In this document: positions 44,835 to 52,920 of the stretch, piece by piece
Numbering within the stretch: position 1 is the first letter of the stretch
Layout of the letters: every line of letters begins with the position of its first letter
Origin: Betaproteobacteria bacterium
Lineage (GTDB): Bacteria; Pseudomonadota; Gammaproteobacteria; Burkholderiales; SG8-41
Assembly (NCBI GenBank): GCA_028292435.1
Contig: JAQGMI010000017.1
Coordinates: 1-64,000 of the forward strand
Reading direction: 5' to 3'
DNA: 64,000 nt
Notes under the pieces: model-generated
The model's input: the letters and a program-made list of their open reading frames with translations, nothing else
What the model was told of the DNA's origin: nothing
Databases searched by the model: none
Made by a program: the position numbers and the translations under genes

Positions 44835-45848
44835 ATGACCGAACGGCCGCTAGATATCGACAGCAACGAAACGGTTCGCCTGAGCGTGAGCGAGGCCCAG
44901 GCGCTGGGAGAAAGGGCGCTGTCCAGGGTCGGCTTCACTCCCGAGGATGCGAGCGTGGTTGCCGCACATTTAGTAGACGCTTCACTCTGGGGCTATGAGT
45001 TCGCCGGCCTCCCGCGCATTCTGGTCATTGCAGAACGTCCTGAGCTGAAGAAGCCGCGTGCGCCGATAGCGATCGTCAAAGAGACGCCAGTCTCGGCCTT
45101 GCTCGATGGCGGCAATCAAGTCGGATATGTCTCCTACCTGCGCGCGGCGGAAGTCGCGATCGAAAAAGTAAGCAAGTCGGGTGTTGCCGTCGTTGGCGTG
45201 AGAAACAGCTGGTTCGCCGGCCGCAATGCCTATTACCTCGAGAAAATTGCGCGCGCCGGATTCGCGTCAATCTCTTTCGGCAGCAGCACGCCAACGGTCG
45301 TGCCGCCGGGTGCCGTGCGCAAGATCCTGGGCACCAATCCGCTGGCCATCGCGCTGCCGGGCAAGGTCAACCCGTTCATATTCGACATGGGTACGGCATC
45401 CGTCATGTCGGGTGAAGTTCTGATGAAAGCATTTCTTGGCGAGGAATTTCCCGACGCTGTCGGTATCGACAGGAATGGAACGCCGACGCGCGTTGCGCGC
45501 GACATGCTGGAGGGCGGTGTCCTTCCGTTCGGCGGGCACAAGGGTTACGGCCTCTCAATCGCCATCCAGGCGCTCGGTCTGATGGCCGGCGCCCGGCTGC
45601 GCAACGGCGACGTCAGCGATTTCGGTTATCTTTTGATCGCGTTCGATCCGGGCCTGTTAATGCCGGCCGACCAGTTCACGTCCGAACTGGAGGAGTTGCT
45701 GACGAAAATAAAGAACCTGCCGCGACAACCGGGCGTCCCGGAGATTCGCATTCCTTCCGAGCGTGGATTTCGCGAACGCGAGATGCGCCGCCGCCAGGGC
45801 ATCCTCGTCAACAAGAAAGTGGTCGAGCGTTTGCAAACGATGTCGTAA
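44835..45848 (+). CDS. Ldh family malate/L-lactate-type dehydrogenase
   Basis: A 337-residue NAD(P)-dependent dehydrogenase of the Ldh2/MDH2 (YlbC/ComC/AllD) family, which oxidises 2-hydroxy acids such as malate, sulfolactate or ureidoglycolate. Diagnostic stretches are VGVRNSWFAGRNAYYLEKIARAGF, GTNPLAIALPG and LPFGGHKGYGLSIAIQALGLMAG. It is unrelated to classical Rossmann LDHs. The ATG is clear. It converges with ackA. Because a sulfurtransferase and a TauD-type dioxygenase follow, sulfolactate chemistry is conceivable but unproven. Confidence 0.88.
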   Translation: MTERPLDIDSNETVRLSVSEAQALGERALSRVGFTPEDASVVAAHLVDASLWGYEFAGLPRILVIAERPELKKPRAPIAIVKETPVSALLDGGNQVGYVSYLRAAEVAIEKVSKSGVAVVGVRNSWFAGRNAYYLEKIARAGFASISFGSSTPTVVPPGAVRKILGTNPLAIALPGKVNPFIFDMGTASVMSGEVLMKAFLGEEFPDAVGIDRNGTPTRVARDMLEGGVLPFGGHKGYGLSIAIQALGLMAGARLRNGDVSDFGYLLIAFDPGLLMPADQFTSELEELLTKIKNLPRQPGVPEIRIPSERGFREREMRRRQGILVNKKVVERLQTMS

Positions 45849-45874
45849 ACGGGCTGCCTGAAGTCTTGTAAACG

Positions 45875-47056
45875 TCACGCGCCGGCCAGGCGCCGCGTGT
45901 GTCGCGCGATCATCAATTCTTCGTTGGTCGGCATGACCCAAACTTTGACGCGGCTGCCGGTCGTGCTGATAAGCGGGCCGTCCGTCGCATTGCCGGCCGC
46001 GTCAAATTCGACGCCGAGCCACGCCGCGTCGCGGCATACCCGCTCGCGTATCACCGCCGCCTTTTCGCCGATGCCGGCGGTAAAAACGAGCGCATCGAGC
46101 CCACCGGTTGCGGCAGACAGCGATCCGAGTTCGCGGCCGATGCGGTAGACGAAAATATCAATGGCAAGCTTCGCGCGCGGTTCGGCGCTCGCAAGCAGCG
46201 CGCGCATGTCGCTTGAAACGCCGGAGACGCCGAGCAGGCCCGATTGTTGATAAATCAGTTTTTCGATCGCGCGCACATCCATCTTCATTTCGTCCATCAG
46301 GTAGAGCATTACCCCAGGATCGAGCGCGCCGCTGCGGGTGCCCATCGGCAGGCCATCGACGGCGGTAAAGCCCATCGTGCTCGCCATGCTGCGGCTGCCT
46401 TTCATTGCACACATGGACGCGCCGTTACCGAGATGGGCGACGACGGTGCGTCCGGCGGCAGCATTCTTGTCGACGCCCGGCAAAGCGCTTGCAATGTATT
46501 CGTACGACAGGCCGTGAAAACCATAACGTTTCACGCCGCGATCGGTGATCGAAGGCGGCAACGCGAATGCCTGCGCCACTTCGGGCTGGCCATGGTGAAA
46601 CGCCGTGTCAAAACACGCTACCTGCGCAAGCTGCGGCATGCGTTCAGCGACGATGCCGATCGGCGCAAGATTATGCGGCTGATGCAGCGGCGCCAGCGGC
46701 ACCAGTGCGGTGAGGCTTCGGATGACATCCGCTGTTATGAGCGTCGGCTTGGAAAATGCAGTGCCGCCGTGCACGACGCGATGCCCCACCGCCCTCAATT
46801 CATGAGTACCGCGATGCGTGCGCAAAAACTCAATCAAATAGTCGATGGCACCGCCGTGTTCCAGGCGCGTGCCCGGGTCCCACTCGCGGGATCCGACCGG
46901 ATTGCCGTCGTGATCAGACGCGGAGAATTTCGGCGTGGTGTAAATGCCCTCGATCTGGCCTTTGATCAAAAGATCGAGATTGCCCGCGCGCTCGGCGAAC
47001 ATCGAAAACTTGATGCTCGACGAGCCCGCGTTCAGGACGAGAATTGCATCCTTCAT
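45875..47056 (-). CDS. ackA: Acetate kinase
   Basis: A 393-residue ASKHA-fold kinase that interconverts acetate and acetyl phosphate with ATP. Signatures: ILVLNAGSSSIKFSMF at the start, RVVHGGTAFSKP with the catalytic Arg, RYGFHGLSYEYIA, and HLGNGASMCAMKGSRSMASTMGFT. Length is normal. Its usual partner pta (phosphotransacetylase) is not in this window on either side. An FNR-type box lies 153 bp upstream, consistent with expression under low oxygen. Confidence 0.95.
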   Translation of the reverse strand: MKDAILVLNAGSSSIKFSMFAERAGNLDLLIKGQIEGIYTTPKFSASDHDGNPVGSREWDPGTRLEHGGAIDYLIEFLRTHRGTHELRAVGHRVVHGGTAFSKPTLITADVIRSLTALVPLAPLHQPHNLAPIGIVAERMPQLAQVACFDTAFHHGQPEVAQAFALPPSITDRGVKRYGFHGLSYEYIASALPGVDKNAAAGRTVVAHLGNGASMCAMKGSRSMASTMGFTAVDGLPMGTRSGALDPGVMLYLMDEMKMDVRAIEKLIYQQSGLLGVSGVSSDMRALLASAEPRAKLAIDIFVYRIGRELGSLSAATGGLDALVFTAGIGEKAAVIRERVCRDAAWLGVEFDAAGNATDGPLISTTGSRVKVWVMPTNEELMIARHTRRLAGA

Positions 47057-47395
47057 GACATCACACTATGCCGGCTTCGCGTGCAATGAGACGATCGTAC
47101 TTTTCGTACGCGGATTTCATCCGGTTCGACCTTGGTAACGGCATCCATGAAGGCTACCCCTTGCGCGAGAAAAATAAAATCAGCTGACGTCGCCGATGCG
47201 GATGCGACTTGACCTACGTCAAATACTGACCGGTGCGACTGGTGTCAGAACTACAACCAGATAATTGGAACTGGTCTAAAATTCTGATATCGAGTTTGGT
47301 AAGACACAACCGCGCGATCACCAGCTATGCGTGGAAGCGCAACCCCATACTCGCACGAACTAAAAATTCAGCACTGATCTTCCACAAGGAAAAAG
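47057..47395. other. 339-bp divergent intergenic region (ackA / sulfurtransferase)
   Basis: No gene. It contains the start regions of both divergent genes, one FNR-type palindrome (47209-47222) and an A/T-rich stretch (47170-47180) near where an ackA -10 would fall. Confidence 0.5.
47209..47222. promoter_or_regulatory. FNR/ANR-type box (TTGAC-N4-GTCAA)
   Basis: TTGACCTACGTCAA is a perfect dyad close to the FNR consensus TTGAT-N4-ATCAA. It is upstream of ackA, a gene commonly induced under oxygen limitation, and lies 173 bp from the divergent sulfurtransferase gene. The regulator itself is not in the window. Confidence 0.5.
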
Positions 47396-48256
47396 ATGGC
47401 AGGCACGAGCGCAACAGGTGAACAGGCACTGGTTACCCCGGAGTGGGTGGAATCCCGAATAGGTGATCCGGCGGTGAAGGTGATCGAAATTGCCGGCATG
47501 GGGCAGGATCAGATGCAAGCTTATAAAGAGGGGCATATTCCGGGAGCCGCATGTTGGGAATGGAAGGATCTACTGTGGGATAGCCACGCGCGGGATTTCC
47601 CTTCGCCTGAAGAATTCGCCCGGCGTCTGGGCGCAGCCGGCATTTCACCGCAGACTACGGTGGTTTTCTACGGCGAGCCGATCCAGTTTGGCATTTACGC
47701 GTGGTGGACCTTCCGCTATTGCGGGCATCGCAATGTTAAGTTGCTCGACGGCGGACGTCAGCGCTGGAAGGCTGAAAACCGGAAGCTGACGGTTGATATG
47801 CCGGAGACCACCTCCCCAGAGTCCTATGCACCGGTTGCGCGTAATGAATCGATGCGCATGGGCCGCGATGAAGTGTTGGCTGCGCTGCACAAGCAGGGCA
47901 CGGTGATCGTGGATGGACGTTCCGCGGAGGAATATAGCGGACAGCGCGTAGGTGCGCCGGGAAATCCCGATACAGGCGCGCTGCGTTATGGACGGATACC
48001 GGGTGCCAAGCACCTCATGTTTGAGGAATTGCTCAATGCCGATAAGAGTTTTAAACCAGCGGCAGACATTCGGGCAAAATTCGAATCGCGCGGCGCTGTT
48101 TCGGGACGCGATATCATCACCTACTGTCGCATGAGTCACCGGGCCACGGTTCTATACTTCGCGCTTACGGAGCTGGCGGGTTATTCAGGCGTACGCGTCT
48201 ACGATGGATCGTGGACCGAGTGGGGTAATTTGGTGGGTGTTCCGATAGAACGCTAA
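47396..48256 (+). CDS. Sulfurtransferase with two rhodanese domains
   Basis: A 286-residue thiosulfate or 3-mercaptopyruvate sulfurtransferase. Domain 1 is about 10-130 (non-catalytic), domain 2 about 150-285. The active Cys is in DIITYCRMSHRAT; the loop CRMSHRA differs from the CG(S/T)GVTA loop of mercaptopyruvate enzymes and resembles thiosulfate-type rhodaneses. VIVDGRSAEEYSGQ is the classical second-domain start. It is followed at 24 bp by the TauD-type dioxygenase, so it probably handles sulfur released by, or needed with, that enzyme. Confidence 0.9.
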   Translation: MAGTSATGEQALVTPEWVESRIGDPAVKVIEIAGMGQDQMQAYKEGHIPGAACWEWKDLLWDSHARDFPSPEEFARRLGAAGISPQTTVVFYGEPIQFGIYAWWTFRYCGHRNVKLLDGGRQRWKAENRKLTVDMPETTSPESYAPVARNESMRMGRDEVLAALHKQGTVIVDGRSAEEYSGQRVGAPGNPDTGALRYGRIPGAKHLMFEELLNADKSFKPAADIRAKFESRGAVSGRDIITYCRMSHRATVLYFALTELAGYSGVRVYDGSWTEWGNLVGVPIER

Positions 48257-48280
48257 ACCCGAAACCGGAGAGCAGAAGAT

Positions 48281-49213
48281 ATGGAAGTCATACGAATGAA
48301 CGCTGCGTTAGGCGCCGAAGTTCGCTGCGGCGACCTGCGCAAACTTGACGATGCAGGTGTGGCAGCAGTACGTCAGGCATGGCTCGATAATCTGGTGATA
48401 CTGGTGCGTAACCAGGAGATGTCCGACGCCGAGCTGGTCGGATTTGGACGTCGCTTTGGTGAATTCCAGAAATCCAATCCGTTGCCGAGCCCGCTCGCGA
48501 ATGAAGGCAAGGTCATGCAAGGCGGTGGTGACAACCAGTTTCCCGAAGTAACGGTGGTCTCGAACATCGTCGAGAACGGCGTGGCGCAGGGCGGATTGGG
48601 TGACGGTGAGCTCGTCTGGCACACCGACATGTCCAGCTTCGAGATGCCGCCCAATCAGACCATTTTGCATTCGATTGAAGTGCCGTTGTCGGGCGGCAAT
48701 ACGGGTTTTAACAATATGTATCTTGCTTACGATACCTTGCCTGCAGAACTGCGGGAGCGCGTGGAGGGGCTTTCTCTCAAACATGACGCCACCATCGATG
48801 CGGCGGGTTATATCAGGAAGCAGTTCAAGGATGCGCCCGATGATTTACGTATCAGTCCGGGCGCTGTTCATCCGCTGGTTCGTACTCATCCGGAAACGGG
48901 GCGCAATTGCTTATTTTTAGGGCGACGCGTGAAATCGTACCTGATGGCTCTTGAGGTTGCGGATTCCGAACAGTTACTGGATGCGCTGTGGGCGCATGCC
49001 ATGCGGCCCGAACTCGAATGGTTCCATGAATGGAAACCCGGCGACTTGCTGATGTGGGACAACCGCTGCGCCATGCACCGGCGTGAACCGTTCGACGCCA
49101 ATGCGCGCCGTAAGCTTCATCGAGTCGTGGTCAAGGGAACGAAGCCTTATCGTACGCCGGGCCACTTGCCGGCGCATACGCGGGGTCATCAAGAAGTCGC
49201 CAGCGCCGCCTGA
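48281..49213 (+). CDS. TauD/TfdA family Fe(II)/2-oxoglutarate dioxygenase
   Basis: A 310-residue oxygenase. The iron triad is visible: His and Asp in LVWHTDMSSFEMPPN and the distal His in the C-terminal HRREPFDANARRKLHRVVVKG, with Arg that binds 2-oxoglutarate. The family hydroxylates sulfonates (taurine), 2,4-D and related acids so that sulfite or another group leaves. Pairing with a sulfurtransferase favours an organosulfur substrate. It converges with Bug protein 8, which may supply the ligand. Confidence 0.88.
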   Translation: MEVIRMNAALGAEVRCGDLRKLDDAGVAAVRQAWLDNLVILVRNQEMSDAELVGFGRRFGEFQKSNPLPSPLANEGKVMQGGGDNQFPEVTVVSNIVENGVAQGGLGDGELVWHTDMSSFEMPPNQTILHSIEVPLSGGNTGFNNMYLAYDTLPAELRERVEGLSLKHDATIDAAGYIRKQFKDAPDDLRISPGAVHPLVRTHPETGRNCLFLGRRVKSYLMALEVADSEQLLDALWAHAMRPELEWFHEWKPGDLLMWDNRCAMHRREPFDANARRKLHRVVVKGTKPYRTPGHLPAHTRGHQEVASAA

Positions 49214-49248
49214 GACTTCGCGGCATTGCCGAAGCGCTTTCCGAACCA

Positions 49249-50211
49249 TTATTCGGTTTTGATGCCGCCTTCTTTGACCACCTTGCGCCATTTCGCGACG
49301 TCATCGCGAAGACGGCTGGCGAACTGATCGACACTGCTACCGACCGGTTCGACCAGGCGTGCTTCAAGCAGGGTTTTATACTCTGACGTATGCACGATTT
49401 TGGCGATCGCGGCATTCAGTTTCGCCACGATATCTTTTGGGGTGCCAGCTGGCGCAAGAATTCCGGACCAGGCTTCCGCCTCGTAGCCTGGCACGCCGGA
49501 TTCGGCGATCGTGAGCAGTTCAGGCAGCAGGGTCGAACGTTTTGCGGTACTGATACCCAGCGCTTTGAGCTTGCCGGCCTTGACGAACGGCGTCCCCACT
49601 GAAGTAGGCAGGAACGTAAGCTCGACTTGACCGCCCATCACAGCGACTGCGGCGGGGCCGCCGCCGCTGTACGGGATATGCGTCCATTTAACGCCTGTCA
49701 TAATTTTGAACAGTTCCGCCGCCATGTGTGGATCCGTGCCATTTCCGGGTGATGAGTAGCTGAATTTATCCGGCTTGGCTTTGGATAGAGCAATGAGCTG
49801 TTTAACATTGCTGGCGGGAACCGATGGATGCACCGACAGCAGGTATGACGTCGTTCCAATCCAGATGACTGGCGCAAAATCCCTGACCGGATCGTACGGC
49901 AGGTTTGGATACATGCTGGGGCTGATCGTAAGCGCGGATAACGTGAGCAAAAGCATATAACCGTCCGGCGGTGCTTTAGCGACAATACTGGTACCGATAG
50001 TAGTTCCGCCCCCTGGACGATTATCGACCACGACCGGTTGGCCGAAGCTCTCGGATAACTTCTGCGCGATGGGGCGCCCAACGACATCCAGTCCACCACC
50101 GGGTGCGTAAGGCACCACGATGCGGATCACCTTAGCGGGGTACTCCAGGGCATAAACGGGGGCAGCCATCAAGCCTATTATCACCAGCAGAAAAACTGAA
50201 AACAACCTCAT
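49249..50211 (-). CDS. Bug family substrate-binding protein 8
   Basis: A 320-residue exported protein. ATG 50211 with AGGAG seven bases before it gives MRLFSVFLLVIIGLMAAPVYA as leader; a longer frame (50262) is not needed. Landmarks: KVIRIVVPYAPGGGLDVVGR, RPGGGTTIGTSIVAKAPPDGYML and WTHIPYSGGGPAAVAVMGGQ. It is the last gene before the tRNA-bounded segment. It is convergent with, and probably functionally linked to, the sulfurtransferase-dioxygenase pair. Confidence 0.9.
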   Translation of the reverse strand: MRLFSVFLLVIIGLMAAPVYALEYPAKVIRIVVPYAPGGGLDVVGRPIAQKLSESFGQPVVVDNRPGGGTTIGTSIVAKAPPDGYMLLLTLSALTISPSMYPNLPYDPVRDFAPVIWIGTTSYLLSVHPSVPASNVKQLIALSKAKPDKFSYSSPGNGTDPHMAAELFKIMTGVKWTHIPYSGGGPAAVAVMGGQVELTFLPTSVGTPFVKAGKLKALGISTAKRSTLLPELLTIAESGVPGYEAEAWSGILAPAGTPKDIVAKLNAAIAKIVHTSEYKTLLEARLVEPVGSSVDQFASRLRDDVAKWRKVVKEGGIKTE

Positions 50212-50374
50212 TGCGACGCTCCTGCTTTTGTTTTGTCTGCGTCGAGAGACTCGCGAGAGCAAGTCATTATCGCGACTCTCAAATGAATGTGACTCAAGAT
50301 GGGCAGGCGGAAGTTTGACCGTTCCATACTTTGTAAACGGAAAAGACGCGGATGGGAAGTAATGATTTAAATAC

Positions 50375-50415
50375 TTGGTGTGTCGTACTGGGATCGAACC
50401 AGTGGCCCCTGCCGT
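50375..50415 (-). repeat. Copy of the 3' part of tRNA-Val (possible att site, tRNA fragment)
   Basis: These 41 bp match 53359-53399, the 3' part of the complete tRNA-Val, at 40 positions. They run from the 3' side of the anticodon through the variable loop, T-arm, acceptor strand and CCA end. The 5' half is missing, so it is not a functional tRNA. The same orientation as the complete gene and the 2.98-kb spacing are the geometry left when an element integrates at a tRNA 3' end. Confidence 0.85.
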
Positions 50416-50954
50416 AGTAAATTTGCCGCAAGTAAGCCGTCATTCGTTGGTGCCGACCATATCGCGCGTTCGTTCTTAGGCATTCAGACGAGCGTAAGGC
50501 GTATCACAGGAGCGGTTCAGGAGAATCTTGAACGCTCGCCTGTTCAAGCGCGTCCTCTAAAAATCCGCAATTTCTTTGCTAAACGGGCGCGCGCTGTGCG
50601 ACCGTTGCACTTGCTTGATCAGGCCATCTGGATCATGCCAAGCCCAACCGAATGGTCTGTTTGAAGACCCGCGACACTTAGCGCTTCTGCAACATAGGCG
50701 CCCGCTTCGTGATGAACTGTAAGCACCTGCGCGAAAGTTTCGAGATGCGTCCGAAGGCTCGCACAATACGGGCGCATGGTAACAAACGGATGGGAATCGA
50801 TGCGACACATCAGCGGGGGCAAACGTCAGCAAAAAAAAGGACATTGCTCTGTATTCGATCCCTAGCATCGCTTATACGCTGGCTCCACTGGTGTAAACAC
50901 AGCACCAGAGTGTAATCAGTTTGACTTTTATCAATCACTACCAATGAGGGTCAC
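50416..50954. other. 539-bp stretch without a confident gene
   Basis: It holds the leader and promoter of the small precursor gene. Frames of 60-100 codons on both strands have no ribosome sites or family features and may be decayed coding sequence. I found no integrase. Confidence 0.45.
50921..50934. promoter_or_regulatory. FNR-like box (TTGAC-N4-ATCAA)
   Basis: TTGACTTTTATCAA matches the FNR/ANR consensus at nine of ten positions. It ends 20 bp before the ATG of the precursor gene, too close to act as a standard activator site for that gene, so it would more likely repress or be coincidental. Confidence 0.3.
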
Positions 50955-51239
50955 ATGTCAATCCATAAGCAAGCATTGAGTTCAGTCATAGCAATCGCCA
51001 TGGCAGGGGTGGCCTCTTTCGCCGTTGCCCAAGCGCCCGAGCAATCCGACAAGGCGCCTGTTCGTTTGACCGAAGCGCAGATGGAAAAAATCGTCGCAGG
51101 TGATTTCGTCGTCGACACGGCGGGCAACGGGAATCTGAGCCTGATTGCTACAGGGAACAGCATAAACAGCTGCAACAACGGGCAGTGCTATTGGGAGAAT
51201 CGAAATGGCAAGGAAATCGGTAAGCCCGTCGTATTCTGA
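50955..51239 (+). CDS. Small secreted precursor with double-glycine-like leader (94 aa)
   Basis: A 94-residue protein in three parts. Residues 1-25 form a Sec signal ending FAVA. Residues 38-49 (LTEAQMEKIVAG) follow the double-glycine leader pattern of C39-processed peptides: Leu -12, Met -7, Ile -4, Ala -2, Gly -1. The remaining 45-residue core (50-94) begins DFVVDTAGNGNLSLIATGNS, is Asn/Gly-rich like amyloid repeats, and has two Cys (73, 78) spaced for a small disulfide loop. The next gene encodes a C39 peptidase, the expected processor. A terminator follows the gene, which suggests it is made in excess over the peptidase. I recognise no named family. Confidence 0.8.
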   Translation: MSIHKQALSSVIAIAMAGVASFAVAQAPEQSDKAPVRLTEAQMEKIVAGDFVVDTAGNGNLSLIATGNSINSCNNGQCYWENRNGKEIGKPVVF

Positions 51240-51265
51240 GATCAGCAATTAGCATTTAAGCTTAC

Positions 51266-51293
51266 ACACACCCCTTCCCAGGGGTGTGTTTTT
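51266..51293 (+). terminator. Intra-operon terminator/attenuator
   Basis: A perfect 9-bp stem (ACACACCCC and GGGGTGTGT), a 6-base loop and a T5 run lie 26 bp after the precursor stop and just before the peptidase start. It should end most transcripts after the precursor, with limited read-through into the processing and export genes. Confidence 0.85.
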
Positions 51294-51296
51294 GAG

Positions 51297-51875
51297 GTGC
51301 CCGGATTGAACAAAAGCTTTGCTGTTCAGCGCTGGATTAATGCAATTGGTTGCATTGGCATGCTGTTATTCGCCGGCATGCAGGTCGCCGTGAGCGCCGA
51401 GTACGAGCGGAAGTTTTCGGTCACGTCGCTAAAAGAAATACGTGAGCGCGCCGTAGTCATGCAGCAGTGGGACAACAGTTGCGCTGCTGCAGCTTTAGCG
51501 ACGGTTTTGACCTATGGACTCGCCGACCCGGTGAGCGAGCGATACGTCGCGGCAAGAATGCTTGAAACCACCGACGCCCGGAAAGTGAAGACTCAGGGCG
51601 GGTTTTCCATGCTGGACATGAAGCGTTTCGTCGAAAGCCGCGGCTATGCGGTAGATGCGTTTCAGCATCTCTCCACCGACCAATTGGCGCTTTTCCGCGC
51701 GCCAATTGTTCCGATCAGGCCGTTCGGGAGCAATCATTATGTGGTGGTCAATTCGATCACCGAGGATGTGGTGCTGCTGGCGGATCCTGCATTCGGCAAC
51801 CGCTCGCTTACCCTGCGAGAATTCAAGGAAATGTGGTTTAACGGTCTCGCGTTCGTGATTGCAGAAGGTAAGTGA
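51297..51875 (+). CDS. Periplasmic C39 family peptidase (FapD-like)
   Basis: A roughly 190-residue peptidase with its own signal peptide (ending MQVAVSA) and no ABC transporter domains. The catalytic set is complete: oxyanion Gln57 and Cys62 in QQWDNSCAAAALATVL, His147 in FGSNHYVVV and Asp163 in LLADPAFG. The QxWDxSC(G/A)AAALATLL pattern is that of FapD, the stand-alone C39 protein of Fap amyloid operons, rather than of ABC-fused bacteriocin exporters. GTG 51297 has no ribosome site; TTG 51306, eight bases after GAGG, may be the true start. It overlaps no gene; the pore gene follows after one base. Confidence 0.85.
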   Translation: MPGLNKSFAVQRWINAIGCIGMLLFAGMQVAVSAEYERKFSVTSLKEIRERAVVMQQWDNSCAAAALATVLTYGLADPVSERYVAARMLETTDARKVKTQGGFSMLDMKRFVESRGYAVDAFQHLSTDQLALFRAPIVPIRPFGSNHYVVVNSITEDVVLLADPAFGNRSLTLREFKEMWFNGLAFVIAEGK

Positions 51876-51876
51876 T

Positions 51877-52920
51877 ATGCGCATCGGTAGCGCGGTTCTT
51901 TTCTTGGCATTGCTGCTCATAGCCAGCGCCGATGTGCAGGGTCAGGACAACGTCAACGAACTGCGCCAGCAACTCGAGGCGCAAAAAGCAATCAACGAAC
52001 AATTGATTCGACGGATACGTGAACTCGAAGCGCAAGCCGGAGGATCGCCTGTAGCTCCGCCCGGTCTGCGTGAGCGCATCGCAAAGTCAGGCGCCGGCGA
52101 TGACGTGTTGGACTTGCCGGAAACGACAACAGCAATACAGGAGGCGCTGGGCACTCGAGGTTTGGTGTTGTTGCCGGCGGGTTCGTATCGGGTTATCCCC
52201 GGCTTAAGCTGGGGACACACCGGTTCTGATTTCATCGGAACTCGAACTGATAGTTATGCGGCGAGTGTGACGATGCAGGCAGGGTTACCGTGGGATCTCA
52301 TGCTCACTGCGAGCGCACCTTATCTGCATCGCAGTACCAGCGCCGGTTCTAATAGCGGAATCTCAGACTGGTCCATCGGTCTTGCGAAGACGCTGACCGT
52401 TGAATCTGACGGGCGTCCGTCTGTCGTGGCGAGTGTGAACTATGTCGACAATAATGGTAGAACGCCGTTTGCGCAGGTCCCTATAGGCTATGGTTTTCCG
52501 GTAGCCGCAGGCAGACTTTCCGCCGTCAAGCGATTTGACCCCGTCGCAGTTTACGGCGACGTCTCATTCGCGCATCCCTTCGCGAGAGACGTGAGCGCGC
52601 CCAATCTTTTGGCCGAAGCGAATTTTGCCGGCCGTATTTCCCCGGGCAACACAATCAGCATCGGTGGCGGCGCGTCTCTCGCTGTAACGCCCGCCATCAA
52701 TTTTGATGCGGGCCTCTCAATGGCTTTCAAGCAGGGGGCAAGAATTCACTCGCGGGCGAACGGCGACTCCACGCAGCCTCGATCGACAATAGGGATGTTT
52801 ACCGCGGGTGCCGCATTCGTACTTAGTCGCCGACTATCGCTGATTCTGGGCGCCGGGACAGGTATAACGGCCGATGCGCCCGACTTCTTCTTTTCCGTCG
52901 CATTGCCATACCGCTTTTAA
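51877..52920 (+). CDS. Outer-membrane protein with N-terminal coiled coil (FapF-like)
   Basis: A 347-residue exported protein. The signal ends DVQGQ. Residues about 25-52 form a heptad-rich coiled coil (NVNELRQQLEAQKAINEQLI). About 290 residues of alternating strands follow, ending in a terminal aromatic (VALPYRF) as in outer-membrane barrels. A coiled coil before a barrel is the plan of FapF, the trimeric pore that exports Fap amyloid subunits. It starts one base after the peptidase stop. Function as the exporter of the small precursor is inferred from this order. An alternative is an unrelated porin-like transporter. Confidence 0.75.
   Translation: MRIGSAVLFLALLLIASADVQGQDNVNELRQQLEAQKAINEQLIRRIRELEAQAGGSPVAPPGLRERIAKSGAGDDVLDLPETTTAIQEALGTRGLVLLPAGSYRVIPGLSWGHTGSDFIGTRTDSYAASVTMQAGLPWDLMLTASAPYLHRSTSAGSNSGISDWSIGLAKTLTVESDGRPSVVASVNYVDNNGRTPFAQVPIGYGFPVAAGRLSAVKRFDPVAVYGDVSFAHPFARDVSAPNLLAEANFAGRISPGNTISIGGGASLAVTPAINFDAGLSMAFKQGARIHSRANGDSTQPRSTIGMFTAGAAFVLSRRLSLILGAGTGITADAPDFFFSVALPYRF

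Noticed and set aside
50375-50415. Second functional tRNA
   Set aside because: Only the 3' part is present; the D-arm, the anticodon and the 5' acceptor strand are missing.
50380-50664. 94-codon plus-strand frame starting in the tRNA fragment
   Set aside because: It begins inside the truncated tRNA copy, lacks a ribosome site and shows no recognisable domain.
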